A DNA stretch of 8,370 nucleotides, from the NCBI GenBank assembly GCA_958349075.1, contig CATWBR010000188.1:1-8370 (forward strand). Direction: 5' to 3'. Numbering within the stretch: the stretch's first letter is position 1; each line of letters opens with the position of its first letter. Under the pieces are notes generated by a model. That model made no database searches, had not been told where the DNA came from, and worked only from the letters and a program-made list of their open reading frames with translations. The DNA comes from an uncultured Clostridium sp. Lineage in GTDB: Bacteria; Bacillota; Clostridia; Lachnospirales; Lachnospiraceae. Made by a program: the position numbers and the translations under genes. This document shows, piece by piece, positions 1-6,541 of the stretch.

Positions 1-1
1 C

Positions 2-850
2 TGTTACGTTATGGATGAAAAGAGACAGCTTGAGGGCGTCGTGACGGTCAAGGATCTTCTGATGAACCCGTATGACATGGTTCTGGGAGATATCATGGAC
101 ATCCATGTCATGAAGGCATATACGACGGAGGATCGGGAGGAAGTGGTAGACACTTTCAACGAGTACGGACTTCTGAGCCTTCCCGTTGTAGACAGGGAAA
201 ACCGCCTGGTGGGTATTATCACGGTCGATGACGTCATGGATGTCATGGAACAGGAGGCGACGGAGGACTTTGAGAAGATGGCCGCCATGCTTCCCAGTGA
301 GAAGCCGTATCTGAAAACAAGCGTGTTCCAGCTTGCAAAGAACCGCATTCCCTGGCTGATGATCCTGATGGTCAGCAGCATGGTGACGGGAGGAATCCTG
401 TTAAAATATGAGAATGCCTTTGCCGCAATTCCTCTTCTGGTAACCTTTGTTCCTATGCTGATGGATACGGGGGGTAACTCCGGAAGCCAGGCGAGCACGA
501 TGATTATCCGTGGTATGGCGGTCGGTGAGGTGGAACCTGCCGATATCTTTCAGGTAGTATGGAAAGAGCTCCGTGTGGGAGTGCTCTGCGGCGTCAGCCT
601 GGCGCTTGTCAACTTCATACGACTGATGATACAGTACCCCGGAAAGACACTGATTTGTCTGACCGTTGTACTGAGCATTTTCTTTACCGTAATCATCGCA
701 AAAACCATCGGCTGTACTCTGCCGATCCTGGCAAAAGTAATTCACCTGGACCCGGCCATTATGGCCGCTCCGATGATCACCACGATCGTGGATGCATGCA
801 GCCTAATGATTTATTTCCAACTGGCGAGCCGCCTGCTGGGGATGCTGTAA
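2..850 (+). CDS. mgtE: Mg2+ transporter MgtE, C-terminal part (5' end outside window)
   Basis: The reading frame is open from the first bases of the window and the residues before the first ATG (position 11) continue the CBS fold, so this is a gene cut by the window edge; the true start lies upstream. Counting from that ATG, residues 1 to about 25 end the first CBS domain and about 29-80 form the second (LPVVDRENRLVGIITVDDV). A linker helix leads to a membrane domain of five predicted helices (about 113-131, 136-152, 186-207, 212-232, 245-270). The family signature P148-MLMDTGGNSGSQ-160 is intact. Asp261 in the last helix (TTIVDACSL) matches the pore aspartate known to bind Mg2+ in Thermus MgtE. 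In that family the CBS domains sense cytosolic Mg2+ and close the pore; the protein sits in the plasma membrane. Any Mg2+ riboswitch would lie upstream, out of view. Identification is firm. Confidence 0.96.
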   Translation, partial: CYVMDEKRQLEGVVTVKDLLMNPYDMVLGDIMDIHVMKAYTTEDREEVVDTFNEYGLLSLPVVDRENRLVGIITVDDVMDVMEQEATEDFEKMAAMLPSEKPYLKTSVFQLAKNRIPWLMILMVSSMVTGGILLKYENAFAAIPLLVTFVPMLMDTGGNSGSQASTMIIRGMAVGEVEPADIFQVVWKELRVGVLCGVSLALVNFIRLMIQYPGKTLICLTVVLSIFFTVIIAKTIGCTLPILAKVIHLDPAIMAAPMITTIVDACSLMIYFQLASRLLGML

Positions 851-885
851 AAAAGAAACCAGATTTCAATTTTAGATAGTAACGA

Positions 886-942
886 AAAAGGATAAACCGG
901 CTTTGTGGAGAAAAATTCTTCAGAAGAGCGGTTTATCCTTTT
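886..942 (+). terminator. Intrinsic terminator after mgtE (possibly bidirectional)
   Basis: Two perfectly complementary 14-nt arms, AAAAGGATAAACCG (886-899) and CGGTTTATCCTTTT (929-942), enclose a 29-nt loop. The stem starts 35 nt after the mgtE stop. An A run opens the left arm and a T run closes the right arm, so the structure could stop transcription from either side. The loop is longer than usual and the T run is only four bases, so efficiency is uncertain. Confidence 0.8.
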
Positions 943-1009
943 ATGATCGCTTAATATTATCGTTCGTGGCGGACTGCATATAACAAATGAGCATTGAACA
1001 ATCCCCTGC

Positions 1010-1038
1010 TTGTAAATTTTCCCTCTTCGTTATATAAT
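1010..1038 (+). promoter_or_regulatory. Sigma-A type promoter of gltX
   Basis: A perfect -10 box TATAAT (1033-1038) follows TTGTAA (1010-1015, four of six matches to TTGACA) with a 17-nt spacer. Transcription should start near 1045, leaving only about 25 nt of leader with an AGGAG ribosome site (1056-1060) 9 nt before the gltX ATG. The leader is too short for a T-box or other riboswitch, so gltX is probably transcribed constitutively. Confidence 0.8.
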
Positions 1039-1069
1039 GGACTCTATCAAAGATTAGGAGTGTGAAACT

Positions 1070-2521
1070 ATGACGAAGATCAGAACAAGATATGCCCCGA
1101 GCCCGACCGGCAAGATGCACGTCGGAAATTTGAGAACAGCATTATATGCTTATTTAATCGCAAAACATGAGGATGGAGATTATCTTCTCCGCATTGAGGA
1201 TACAGACCAGGAACGTTTTGTCGAGGGTGCAACGGAGATTATCTATAACACCTTGAAGGACACGGGCCTGCAGCATGACGAAGGTCCCGATCTCGGAGGA
1301 GAATACGGTCCCTACGTGCAGAGCGAACGCCAGAAAGCCGGTATTTATACGGATTACGCAAAGGTGCTTCTGGACAAGGGTGAGGCATACTACTGCTTTT
1401 GTGACCAGGAACGTCTGAACAGCCTTAAAAGGACTGTAAACGGCGAAGAGATTATGACGTATGATAAGCACTGCCTGCATTTGTCAAAAGAGGAGATTGA
1501 GGCAAATTTAAAGGCGGGAAAACCTTATGTAATCCGTCAGAACAACCCAAGAGAAGGAAAGACAACATTCCACGACGAGATATACGGAGATATCTCGGTA
1601 GACAATTCGGAGCTGGATGATATGGTTCTCATCAAATCAGACGGATATCCGACCTACAACTTTGCCAACGTTGTCGACGATCATCTGCAGGAGATTACCC
1701 ATGTTGTCCGCGGCAACGAATATTTATCCTCCTCCCCGAAATACAACCGTCTCTATGAGGCGTTTGGCTGGGAGGTTCCGGTTTACGTGCACTGTCCGAC
1801 CATTACCAATGAGGAGCACAAGAAGCTGAGCAAGAGAAGCGGCCATTCCTCCTATCAGGATCTGATTGACCAGGGATTTATTTCAGAGGCTGTTGTCAAC
1901 TTCGTAGCTCTTTTGGGCTGGTCCCCTGAGAACAACCAGGAGATTTTCTCCCTGGACGGGCTGGTGAAGGAATTTAATTATAAGAATATCAGCAAATCCC
2001 CGGCCGTATTTGACATGGTCAAATTAAAATGGATGAACGGCGAATATATCAAGGCAATGGACTTCGACCGTTTCTACGGCATAGCGGAGCCTTATATTAA
2101 GAAGGTAATCAGCAAAGATCTGGATCTCAGGAAGATTGCCGCCATGGTTAAGACAAGAGTTGAAGTTCTCCCGGAGATTGAAGAGCATATTGATTTCTTT
2201 GAGGAGCTTCCAGGGTACGACACCGAGATGTATGTCCACAAGAAGATGAAGACAACGAAAGAAACTTCCCTCGAAGTGCTGAAGGAGCTTCTTCCTGTCC
2301 TGGAGGCACAGGAAGACTATTCCAACGACGGCCTTTTTGCTGTCCTTTCCGCTTATGTGGCTGAAAAGGGAGTTAAGACCGGATTTGTAATGTGGCCCAT
2401 CCGTACGGCCGTGTCCGGCAAGCAGATGACACCTGCCGGAGCCACCGAGATTATGGAAGTGCTTGGCAAAGAAGAATCCCTTAAGAGAATCAGAAAGGGA
2501 ATCGAGCTCTTATCAAATTAA
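1070..2521 (+). CDS. gltX: Glutamyl-tRNA synthetase
   Basis: A class I aminoacyl-tRNA synthetase of 483 residues, the normal length for the bacterial enzyme, which charges tRNA with glutamate in the cytoplasm using ATP. The N-terminus [20 protein letters not shown] carries the HIGH-type motif as H17-VGN. The Rossmann half continues with [10 protein letters not shown] (40-49). A zinc-knuckle insert shows C109-x-C111 and Y131-DKH-C135. The second ATP-binding motif KMSKS appears as KLSKR at 252-256, and the helical anticodon-binding half follows to the end. In Clostridia without a glutaminyl-tRNA synthetase this enzyme usually also charges tRNA-Gln, with GatCAB correcting the product; whether that holds here cannot be seen. 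The ATG at 1070 is supported by AGGAG at 1056-1060 and by the family N-terminus. Promoter and terminator flank it, so it is monocistronic. Confidence 0.98.
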   Translation: MTKIRTRYAPSPTGKMHVGNLRTALYAYLIAKHEDGDYLLRIEDTDQERFVEGATEIIYNTLKDTGLQHDEGPDLGGEYGPYVQSERQKAGIYTDYAKVLLDKGEAYYCFCDQERLNSLKRTVNGEEIMTYDKHCLHLSKEEIEANLKAGKPYVIRQNNPREGKTTFHDEIYGDISVDNSELDDMVLIKSDGYPTYNFANVVDDHLQEITHVVRGNEYLSSSPKYNRLYEAFGWEVPVYVHCPTITNEEHKKLSKRSGHSSYQDLIDQGFISEAVVNFVALLGWSPENNQEIFSLDGLVKEFNYKNISKSPAVFDMVKLKWMNGEYIKAMDFDRFYGIAEPYIKKVISKDLDLRKIAAMVKTRVEVLPEIEEHIDFFEELPGYDTEMYVHKKMKTTKETSLEVLKELLPVLEAQEDYSNDGLFAVLSAYVAEKGVKTGFVMWPIRTAVSGKQMTPAGATEIMEVLGKEESLKRIRKGIELLSN

Positions 2522-2606
2522 TGAAAACATGGTAAGCGTTTTTCACCGCCGTAAGCGGTAACCTGTGCGTTCTGCATTCGGGCTGCCGTAACCAATATAT
2601 AGCTGC

Positions 2607-2640
2607 AAAAGGAGTGCTGGGGAATTTGAGCACTCCTTTT
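2607..2640 (+). terminator. Intrinsic terminator after gltX
   Basis: The arms AAAAGGAGTGCT (2607-2618) and AGCACTCCTTTT (2629-2640) are perfectly complementary over 12 bp around a 10-nt loop, 85 nt after the gltX stop. The right arm ends in four T. A smaller hairpin, ACCGC (2545-2549) with GCGGT (2555-2559), lies between the stop codon and this stem. It separates gltX from the helicase unit. Confidence 0.85.
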
Positions 2641-2670
2641 GAACTATACGACATGGGTGAAGGACGCACA

Positions 2671-2775
2671 AATAAAGAAATAAAAGACAAAGAAATAAAG
2701 TACCGGATTAAATACAGTTAAAGAAACAGAAAAACCAAAAAAACAAGACAAAGAAACAGAACAGGACAACAGTAA
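2671..2775 (+). other. A-rich, T-free leader with short direct repeats
   Basis: This stretch before the helicase gene is strongly A-rich in an otherwise near 50% GC window. AAAGAAATAAA occurs twice (2674-2684, 2689-2699) and AAAGAAACAGAA occurs twice (2720-2731, 2750-2761). From 2720 to 2772 there is not one T on the + strand. Such RNA cannot pair with itself well, so it may serve as an open ribosome landing site. No convincing -35/-10 pair is visible between the gltX terminator and the helicase start, so the promoter of the unit is unassigned. Confidence 0.5.
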
Positions 2776-4602
2776 ATGGAATTTGGCAGGACACAGGAAC
2801 AGGCGATACGCCACAGAGACGGGCCGATGATGGTGCTGGCCGGCCCGGGCTCCGGAAAGACCACGGTAATTACGCACAGGATCAAATACCTGACGGAGGA
2901 ATGCAAAGTCAACCCGTCGGATATTCTCGTTATCACGTTTACCAGGGCGGCTGCGGAGGAGATGAAGGAACGTTTCGCACGCCTGGCCGGAGCGGCCCGG
3001 GGAGTTTCCTTCGGCACATTTCACGCAATCTTTTTCCAGATCCTGAAGCTGGCCTACCGTTATACGGCGCAGAATATTGTGAGAACGGAACAGCAGATGC
3101 AGTTTATCAGGGAACTGGCGGGAAAAGAAGAGCTGGAATTGGAGGATGAGAATGAATTCGTCTCCTCTGTTTTAACCGAGATCAGCTCCATAAAAGGAGA
3201 AATGATCGATTTGAGGCATTACTACTCCAAAAACTGCCCGGATGAAACCTTCCGGAGGATTTACAGCGGCTATGAGGAACAGATGAGACGGTCGGGACTC
3301 ATTGATTTTGATGATATGATGGTCATGTGCTGGCAGTTGTTCCGGGAAAGAAAAGACATCCTGGGGGCATGGCAGAAGCGTTACCGCTACATCCTGATTG
3401 ACGAGTTTCAAGACATAAACCGGCTGCAGTATGAAATCATCCGTCTCATAGCAAAACCGGAAAACAATCTGTTTATCGTCGGTGACGACGATCAGTCCAT
3501 CTACCGTTTCCGCGGCGCCAGGCCGGAGATTATGCTGGGATTTGAGAGGGATTACCCGAATGCAGAGCGTATTCTCCTGGATGTGAACTACAGATGCACG
3601 GCCGAGATTGCAGAGCCGGCCCTGCGTCTGATTGAGAATAATGAAAAACGTTTCAAAAAGAATATAAGGACCGCAGGCGCAAGAGGGAAAAAGATTATCA
3701 CCAGGGTCTGGCAGGACAGTTTTGAAGAGAACAACCGGATTGCCGGTGAGATAAAGCAATATGTGTCGGCAGGGTATAAGTACAGTGATATCGCCGTACT
3801 CTACCGGACCAACTCAGGCCCCAGGCTCCTGATGGAAAAACTGATGGAATACAACCTGCCCTTCAGGGCGAAAGACACCGTGCCCAATCTCTATGAGCAC
3901 TGGATATCAAGAAATATACTGACCTATATAAAGATTGCCCTGGGAAGCAGGGAAAGGTCCGACTTCCTTCAGATAATCAACCGTCCAAACCGGTATATCA
4001 GCCGCGACAGCCTGCGGAGCCAGACTGTGGATTTTGGTGAGCTGAAAAGCTGGTACGGCGAAAAGGACTGGATGGTGGACCGGATTGAGAATCTGGAATA
4101 CGATCTGAAAGCAGTAAGCCGCATGTCGCCTCTGGCGGCGGTAAATTACATACGCCAGGGAATCGGATACGACGGATTCCTGGAGGAGTATGCCGGTTTC
4201 CGAAGAATGAAGCCGGAAGAACTTTTGGAGACGGCGGATCAGCTCAAAGAAAGCGCCGCGGGATACAGGACATATGAAGAATGGTTCCGCCATATTGAGG
4301 ATTATGCTGAGGAATTGAAGCGCCAGGCATCGGCCGGAAAAGCATCGGAAGAGGATGCGGTCACCCTGGCCACGATGCATGGTTCAAAAGGGCTGGAATT
4401 TAAAATAGTCTATATTCTTGACGCCAACGAAGGGGTGACGCCCCACAGCAAAGCGGCATTGGATGAGGACATCGAGGAGGAGAGACGTCTCTTCTACGTC
4501 GCCATGACCAGAGCCAAAGAGCGCCTGCATGTGTATGCGGTGAAGGAAAGATACCACAAAAAGGTTGAGATATCCCGGTTTGTGGAGGAGTATTTGGGGT
4601 AA
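2776..4602 (+). CDS. UvrD/PcrA-type ATP-dependent DNA helicase (SF1A)
   Basis: A 608-residue superfamily 1A helicase, expected to move 3'-5' along single-stranded DNA using ATP. All core motifs are present: Q-motif TQEQAI (6-11), Walker A AGPGSGKTT (22-30), motif Ia ITFTRAAAEEMKER (53-66), Walker B DEFQD (209-213), motif III GDDDQSIYRFRGA (236-248), motif IV LDVNYRC (268-274), motif V ATMHGSKGLEF (532-542) and motif VI with RLFYVAMTRAKERL (from about 571). It should therefore be an active ATPase. It is shorter than PcrA/UvrD (about 720-740 residues): the chain stops soon after motif VI and lacks the C-terminal RNA-polymerase-binding extension. It is probably a paralogue and not the main PcrA. 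The start is fixed by a TAA directly before the ATG; AGGA at 2763-2766 gives a modest ribosome site. The adenosyltransferase gene follows after 46 nt. Repair or recombination is the likely role; the exact one is unknown. Confidence 0.92.
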   Translation: MEFGRTQEQAIRHRDGPMMVLAGPGSGKTTVITHRIKYLTEECKVNPSDILVITFTRAAAEEMKERFARLAGAARGVSFGTFHAIFFQILKLAYRYTAQNIVRTEQQMQFIRELAGKEELELEDENEFVSSVLTEISSIKGEMIDLRHYYSKNCPDETFRRIYSGYEEQMRRSGLIDFDDMMVMCWQLFRERKDILGAWQKRYRYILIDEFQDINRLQYEIIRLIAKPENNLFIVGDDDQSIYRFRGARPEIMLGFERDYPNAERILLDVNYRCTAEIAEPALRLIENNEKRFKKNIRTAGARGKKIITRVWQDSFEENNRIAGEIKQYVSAGYKYSDIAVLYRTNSGPRLLMEKLMEYNLPFRAKDTVPNLYEHWISRNILTYIKIALGSRERSDFLQIINRPNRYISRDSLRSQTVDFGELKSWYGEKDWMVDRIENLEYDLKAVSRMSPLAAVNYIRQGIGYDGFLEEYAGFRRMKPEELLETADQLKESAAGYRTYEEWFRHIEDYAEELKRQASAGKASEEDAVTLATMHGSKGLEFKIVYILDANEGVTPHSKAALDEDIEEERRLFYVAMTRAKERLHVYAVKERYHKKVEISRFVEEYLG

Positions 4603-4603
4603 G

Positions 4604-4623
4604 AATGAGGATGAGTCCTCATT
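4604..4623 (+). repeat. Small intergenic hairpin
   Basis: AATGAGGA (4604-4611) and TCCTCATT (4616-4623) form an 8-bp stem with a 4-nt loop just after the helicase stop. No T run follows, so it is not a standard terminator. It could act as a weak attenuator or RNA-processing hairpin that lowers or sets expression of the downstream genes. Confidence 0.5.
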
Positions 4624-4648
4624 TCTCAATTAAAAGGAGTAAAACATT

Positions 4649-5179
4649 ATGGCATACATCCACATCTACTGCGGCGACGGAAAAGGCAAGACAACGGCCG
4701 CCATCGGCCTGGCCGTCAGAATGGCAGGCAGCGGAGGACGCGCAGTCCTCGTCCGTTTTCTGAAGAACGACGATTCCGGCGAAGTGGACGCTTTAAGGCA
4801 GATAAAAGGCATTACGGTAATCCCGTGCAGGAAAACATTCGGTTTCACCTGGCAGATGACGGAAGAACAGAAACGGGAGGCCTCGGACTTTTTCTGCGGG
4901 CTTTTCAAGGAGGCATCCGATACGGCGCTGCGGTGCGCGAAAGAGGGGCAGACGCTCTTTGTCATGGATGAGGTCTGTGCTGCCGTCCGGAGCGGACTGC
5001 TTGGGAAGGAGCAGGTTCTTGAATTCCTGGATGACTGCCCTGAGAGCCTGGAAGTTGTGATGACGGGCAGGGATCCTTTAGCGGAATTTACAGAGCGTGC
5101 GGATTATATATCGGAGATTCGAAAGATCCGGCACCCATTTGACAATGGGGTGGCGGCGAGAAAAGGAATTGAATATTAG
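4649..5179 (+). CDS. cobO: Corrinoid adenosyltransferase, CobO/CobA/BtuR family
   Basis: A 176-residue cytoplasmic P-loop protein of the family that transfers the 5'-deoxyadenosyl group of ATP to the cobalt of reduced corrinoids, giving adenosylcobalamin or its precursors. Walker A GDGKGKTT is at 9-16 and the Walker B region LFVMDEV at 103-109. GFTW (65-68) aligns with the motif of Salmonella CobA whose Phe91 and Trp93 help form four-coordinate cobalt; both aromatic residues are kept (F66, W68). The family C-terminus is present as MTGR (138-141), then ADYISEIRKIRHPFDNG and GIEY at the end. An AAGGAG site (4634-4639) supports the ATG. No cobalamin synthesis or uptake gene is near: a helicase precedes it and a membrane protein follows after 11 nt. 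It may serve corrinoid salvage; a diverged function cannot be ruled out, since substrate choice (CobO or BtuR type) is not readable from sequence. Confidence 0.88.
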   Translation: MAYIHIYCGDGKGKTTAAIGLAVRMAGSGGRAVLVRFLKNDDSGEVDALRQIKGITVIPCRKTFGFTWQMTEEQKREASDFFCGLFKEASDTALRCAKEGQTLFVMDEVCAAVRSGLLGKEQVLEFLDDCPESLEVVMTGRDPLAEFTERADYISEIRKIRHPFDNGVAARKGIEY

Positions 5180-5190
5180 GAGGACAAAGG

Positions 5191-5859
5191 ATGAAAGGCG
5201 CAAGGAGCAAAACCCCCGCCAGGGTGGTGACGGCGCAGGAGAGAGAGGCGTTCAGGCAGGAGATAGAAAGACAGTATCCGGGCTATTTGAATGAGAACCT
5301 GAAGCTGACTGCGATAGTAAAGATTTTTACCGGTTTGAGGGTTCTGTACGGCCTTTACTACCTTATGATTACGGTTGTTTACGGCCTGTCGATGGTACAG
5401 GGCCTGTTCACAATATTCAGCGCGTTTGTGTTTTACCTGTGGTATTCATGGATGCTGAAGGCGGGAAAGGGAATTGCCGTTCTGATGCTCTGCCTCAGGG
5501 GATTCAGCATTGTGTCGGGAGGCGTCTCGATCCTTCAGATGTCCTTCTGGCTCCCGTACTCCCTTATTTTTACATTGACAACGGCCTGCGTCATGGAGTT
5601 TTGTGAGGCAATCTTCTGTATCTACATACTGTTTAACAGGACGGCATCTACCGTAATCAGGCTGAACCGGGAGGGGGAGATGCACCTCGTACGCGGCGTT
5701 CCGACAGGGACGCTGGAGCGGATGGCCGAGTATCGTAACCCTTATTCGGAAGAGACGGCCGGGGACGGGGAGGCGCAGGAAGACGGCCCGCCGTCCGGAA
5801 ACGGAAAACCGGATGACAAAGAGTCACAGAACCTTCCAAAGGAGGATGCCGGGGAATAA
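5191..5859 (+). CDS. Hypothetical four-helix membrane protein with acidic tail
   Basis: I do not recognise this 222-residue protein. Residues 1-45 are polar and basic, with a possible amphipathic helix (TAQEREAFRQEIERQYPGYL). Four hydrophobic segments follow at about 51-68, 70-88, 94-118 and 121-148, with short loops, so both ends should lie on the same side, probably the cytoplasm. A short basic linker (RLNREGEMHLVRG, 157-169) leads to a hydrophilic tail (about 185-222) rich in Glu, Asp, Gly, Pro and Lys that is probably disordered. There is no signal peptide and no catalytic motif that I can see. Its ribosome site AGGAGG (5178-5183) overlaps the stop codon of the adenosyltransferase gene, so the two are co-transcribed and perhaps translationally coupled. 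A corrinoid transport role would be guesswork. Confidence 0.85.
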   Translation: MKGARSKTPARVVTAQEREAFRQEIERQYPGYLNENLKLTAIVKIFTGLRVLYGLYYLMITVVYGLSMVQGLFTIFSAFVFYLWYSWMLKAGKGIAVLMLCLRGFSIVSGGVSILQMSFWLPYSLIFTLTTACVMEFCEAIFCIYILFNRTASTVIRLNREGEMHLVRGVPTGTLERMAEYRNPYSEETAGDGEAQEDGPPSGNGKPDDKESQNLPKEDAGE

Positions 5860-5877
5860 CAATATGTTTATTCCGGC
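5848..5877 (+). repeat. Hairpin overlapping the membrane-protein stop codon
   Basis: GGAATAA (5853-5859), which contains the stop codon, pairs with TTATTCC (5868-5874). GCC (5848-5850) pairs with GGC (5875-5877) past a 2-nt bulge. The loop is 8 nt. No T run follows, so it may mark or protect the 3' end of the operon RNA and is not a classical terminator. A second dyad, TATGTTTA (5863-5870) with TAAACATA (5911-5918), overlaps it. Confidence 0.45.
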
Positions 5878-5936
5878 AGTCCGGGGAGAAAACGGGTGTG
5901 GCTTTGGCTGTAAACATAAATAAGGTGAAATTGTCC

Positions 5937-5965
5937 TTGATTTTTCTTACAGCCTCTGATAAAGT
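5937..5965 (+). promoter_or_regulatory. Putative promoter of the DUF1292 gene
   Basis: TTGATT (5937-5942) and TAAAGT (5960-5965) are spaced by 17 nt, and TG at 5957-5958 makes an extended -10. Each box matches the sigma-A consensus at four of six positions. The predicted start near 5972 would leave a leader of about 115 nt before the ATG at 6087. This is moderate evidence only. Confidence 0.5.
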
Positions 5966-5981
5966 GGAGTTGGAAACAATT

Positions 5982-6071
5982 AGCAGGGATAAGCTGCTGT
6001 TGCAAAACGATGGAAAGCACGGTTGATACGGCTTTCGTCGCCATTATTATGATTGCCTGCCAAGCGGGCAG
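5982..6071 (+). promoter_or_regulatory. Structured leader of the DUF1292 mRNA
   Basis: Three small stems lie in series: AGCAG (5982-5986) with CTGCT (5994-5998); GAAAGC (6013-6018) with GCTTTC (6031-6036); CTGCC (6057-6061) with GGCAG (6067-6071). The last one ends just before the ribosome site AGAGG (6077-6081). I recognise no known riboswitch or protein-binding leader class. Stems of 5-6 bp can arise by chance, so regulation is only a possibility. Confidence 0.3.
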
Positions 6072-6108
6072 AAGAAAGAGGTTGAAATGGAAGATAAAAA
6101 GAATATGA
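6010..6108 (+). other. Candidate small ORF overlapping the DUF1292 start
   Basis: ATG at 6010 opens a 32-codon frame ending in TGA at 6106-6108, 22 nt into the DUF1292 gene in another frame. The peptide has a hydrophobic core (TAFVAIIMIACQAG, residues 7-20) followed by a run of basic residues (RRKRLKWKIKR, 21-31). That is the layout of a small single-helix membrane peptide or of a leader peptide coupled to the next gene. There is no clear Shine-Dalgarno sequence before it and it is too short for codon statistics. It may be chance. Confidence 0.2.
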
Positions 6109-6431
6109 CTCCGGAAGAGACGGACAACCAGGAGGAGATGACAGTAACTCTTACCCTGGATGACGGGAAAGAGCTGGAGTGTGTCGTACTTACTATCTTT
6201 CCGGCAGGAGATAAGGAATATATCGCTCTCCTTCCGATGGAGGATGCGGATGACGAATCAGAAGAGGGAGAAGTATATCTTTACCGTTACTCAGAAGACG
6301 AGAACGGACAGCCGAATCTGGAAAACATTGAAGACGACGATGAGTATGAGATCGTTGCCGATGCCTTCGATGAACTGTTAGACGAGCAGGAGTACGATGA
6401 AGTAGTCGGAGAAGACGAATTAGACGATTAA
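6087..6431 (+). CDS. DUF1292 (YrzB-like) acidic protein
   Basis: A 114-residue soluble protein of the DUF1292 family, widespread in Firmicutes and of unknown biochemical function. The family core is clear: VTLTLDDGKELECVVL (20-35), then EYIALLPME, EGEVYLYRYSEDENG and ENIEDDDEYEIVADAFDELL. About 44 of 114 residues are Asp or Glu against roughly five Lys or Arg, so the protein is extremely acidic. An extra acidic tail (EYDEVVGEDELDD) follows the conserved core. In many Firmicutes the yrzB gene sits beside alaS, yrzL and yrrK/ruvX; none of those is next to it here, where it stands alone with its own putative promoter and a terminator. The ATG at 6087 has AGAGG at 6077-6081, spacing 5 nt. Membership in the family is firm; function is not known. 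Confidence 0.92.
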   Translation: MEDKKNMTPEETDNQEEMTVTLTLDDGKELECVVLTIFPAGDKEYIALLPMEDADDESEEGEVYLYRYSEDENGQPNLENIEDDDEYEIVADAFDELLDEQEYDEVVGEDELDD

Positions 6432-6437
6432 AGTAAA

Positions 6438-6469
6438 CGGTGAAACTGCATTTCGCATCTCTTTCACCG
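6438..6469 (+). repeat. Hairpin between DUF1292 gene and its terminator
   Basis: CGGTGAAA (6438-6445) and TTTCACCG (6462-6469) form an 8-bp stem around a 16-nt loop, starting 6 nt after the stop codon. Only 11 nt separate it from the intrinsic terminator. It has no T run of its own, so it more likely stabilises the RNA 3' end than ends transcription. Confidence 0.55.
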
Positions 6470-6479
6470 CCAATCAAAA

Positions 6480-6515
6480 ATGGGCTCTCTCTGCACTGTG
6501 CCGAGAGAGCCTTTT
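6480..6515 (+). terminator. Intrinsic terminator after DUF1292 gene
   Basis: GGCTCTCTC (6483-6491) and GAGAGAGCC (6503-6511) make a perfect 9-bp stem. An inner GCA/TGC pairing (6493-6495, 6499-6501) can lengthen it. TTTT follows at 6512-6515 and an A run precedes it at 6476-6480. This is a typical rho-independent terminator that isolates rpoN from the upstream gene. Confidence 0.9.
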
Positions 6516-6524
6516 AATATTTCC

Positions 6525-6541
6525 CAGGAAAATTTTTCCTG
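6525..6541. repeat. 17-nt palindrome upstream of rpoN
   Basis: CAGGAAAA, one central T, then TTTTCCTG form an exact inverted repeat too tight to make a good RNA hairpin. A second dyad, TTTCC (6520-6524) with GGAAA (6527-6531), overlaps its left half. It lies in the 272-nt gap between the terminator and rpoN. The form suits a DNA-binding protein operator, but no regulator can be named. The rest of the gap (to 6773) holds ATTGCC/GGCAAT (6593-6598, 6631-6636) and a TTGACA at 6645-6650 without a matching -10; no gene is seen. Confidence 0.4.

Noticed and set aside
1016..1069. A T-box or other amino-acid-responsive leader for gltX
   Set aside because: The perfect -10 box ends 31 nt before the ATG, leaving no room for a riboswitch.
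2541..2550. TTTCACCGCC shared with 6462-6471 as a dispersed repeat near gene ends
   Set aside because: Ten bases shared once in 8 kb, in different structural settings, is within chance.
2644..3024. Long open frames on the - strand across the helicase start, and similar ones opposite mgtE, gltX and rpoN
   Set aside because: They lie opposite genes with clear family motifs, have no recognisable domains or ribosome sites, and read as shadows of the coding strand.
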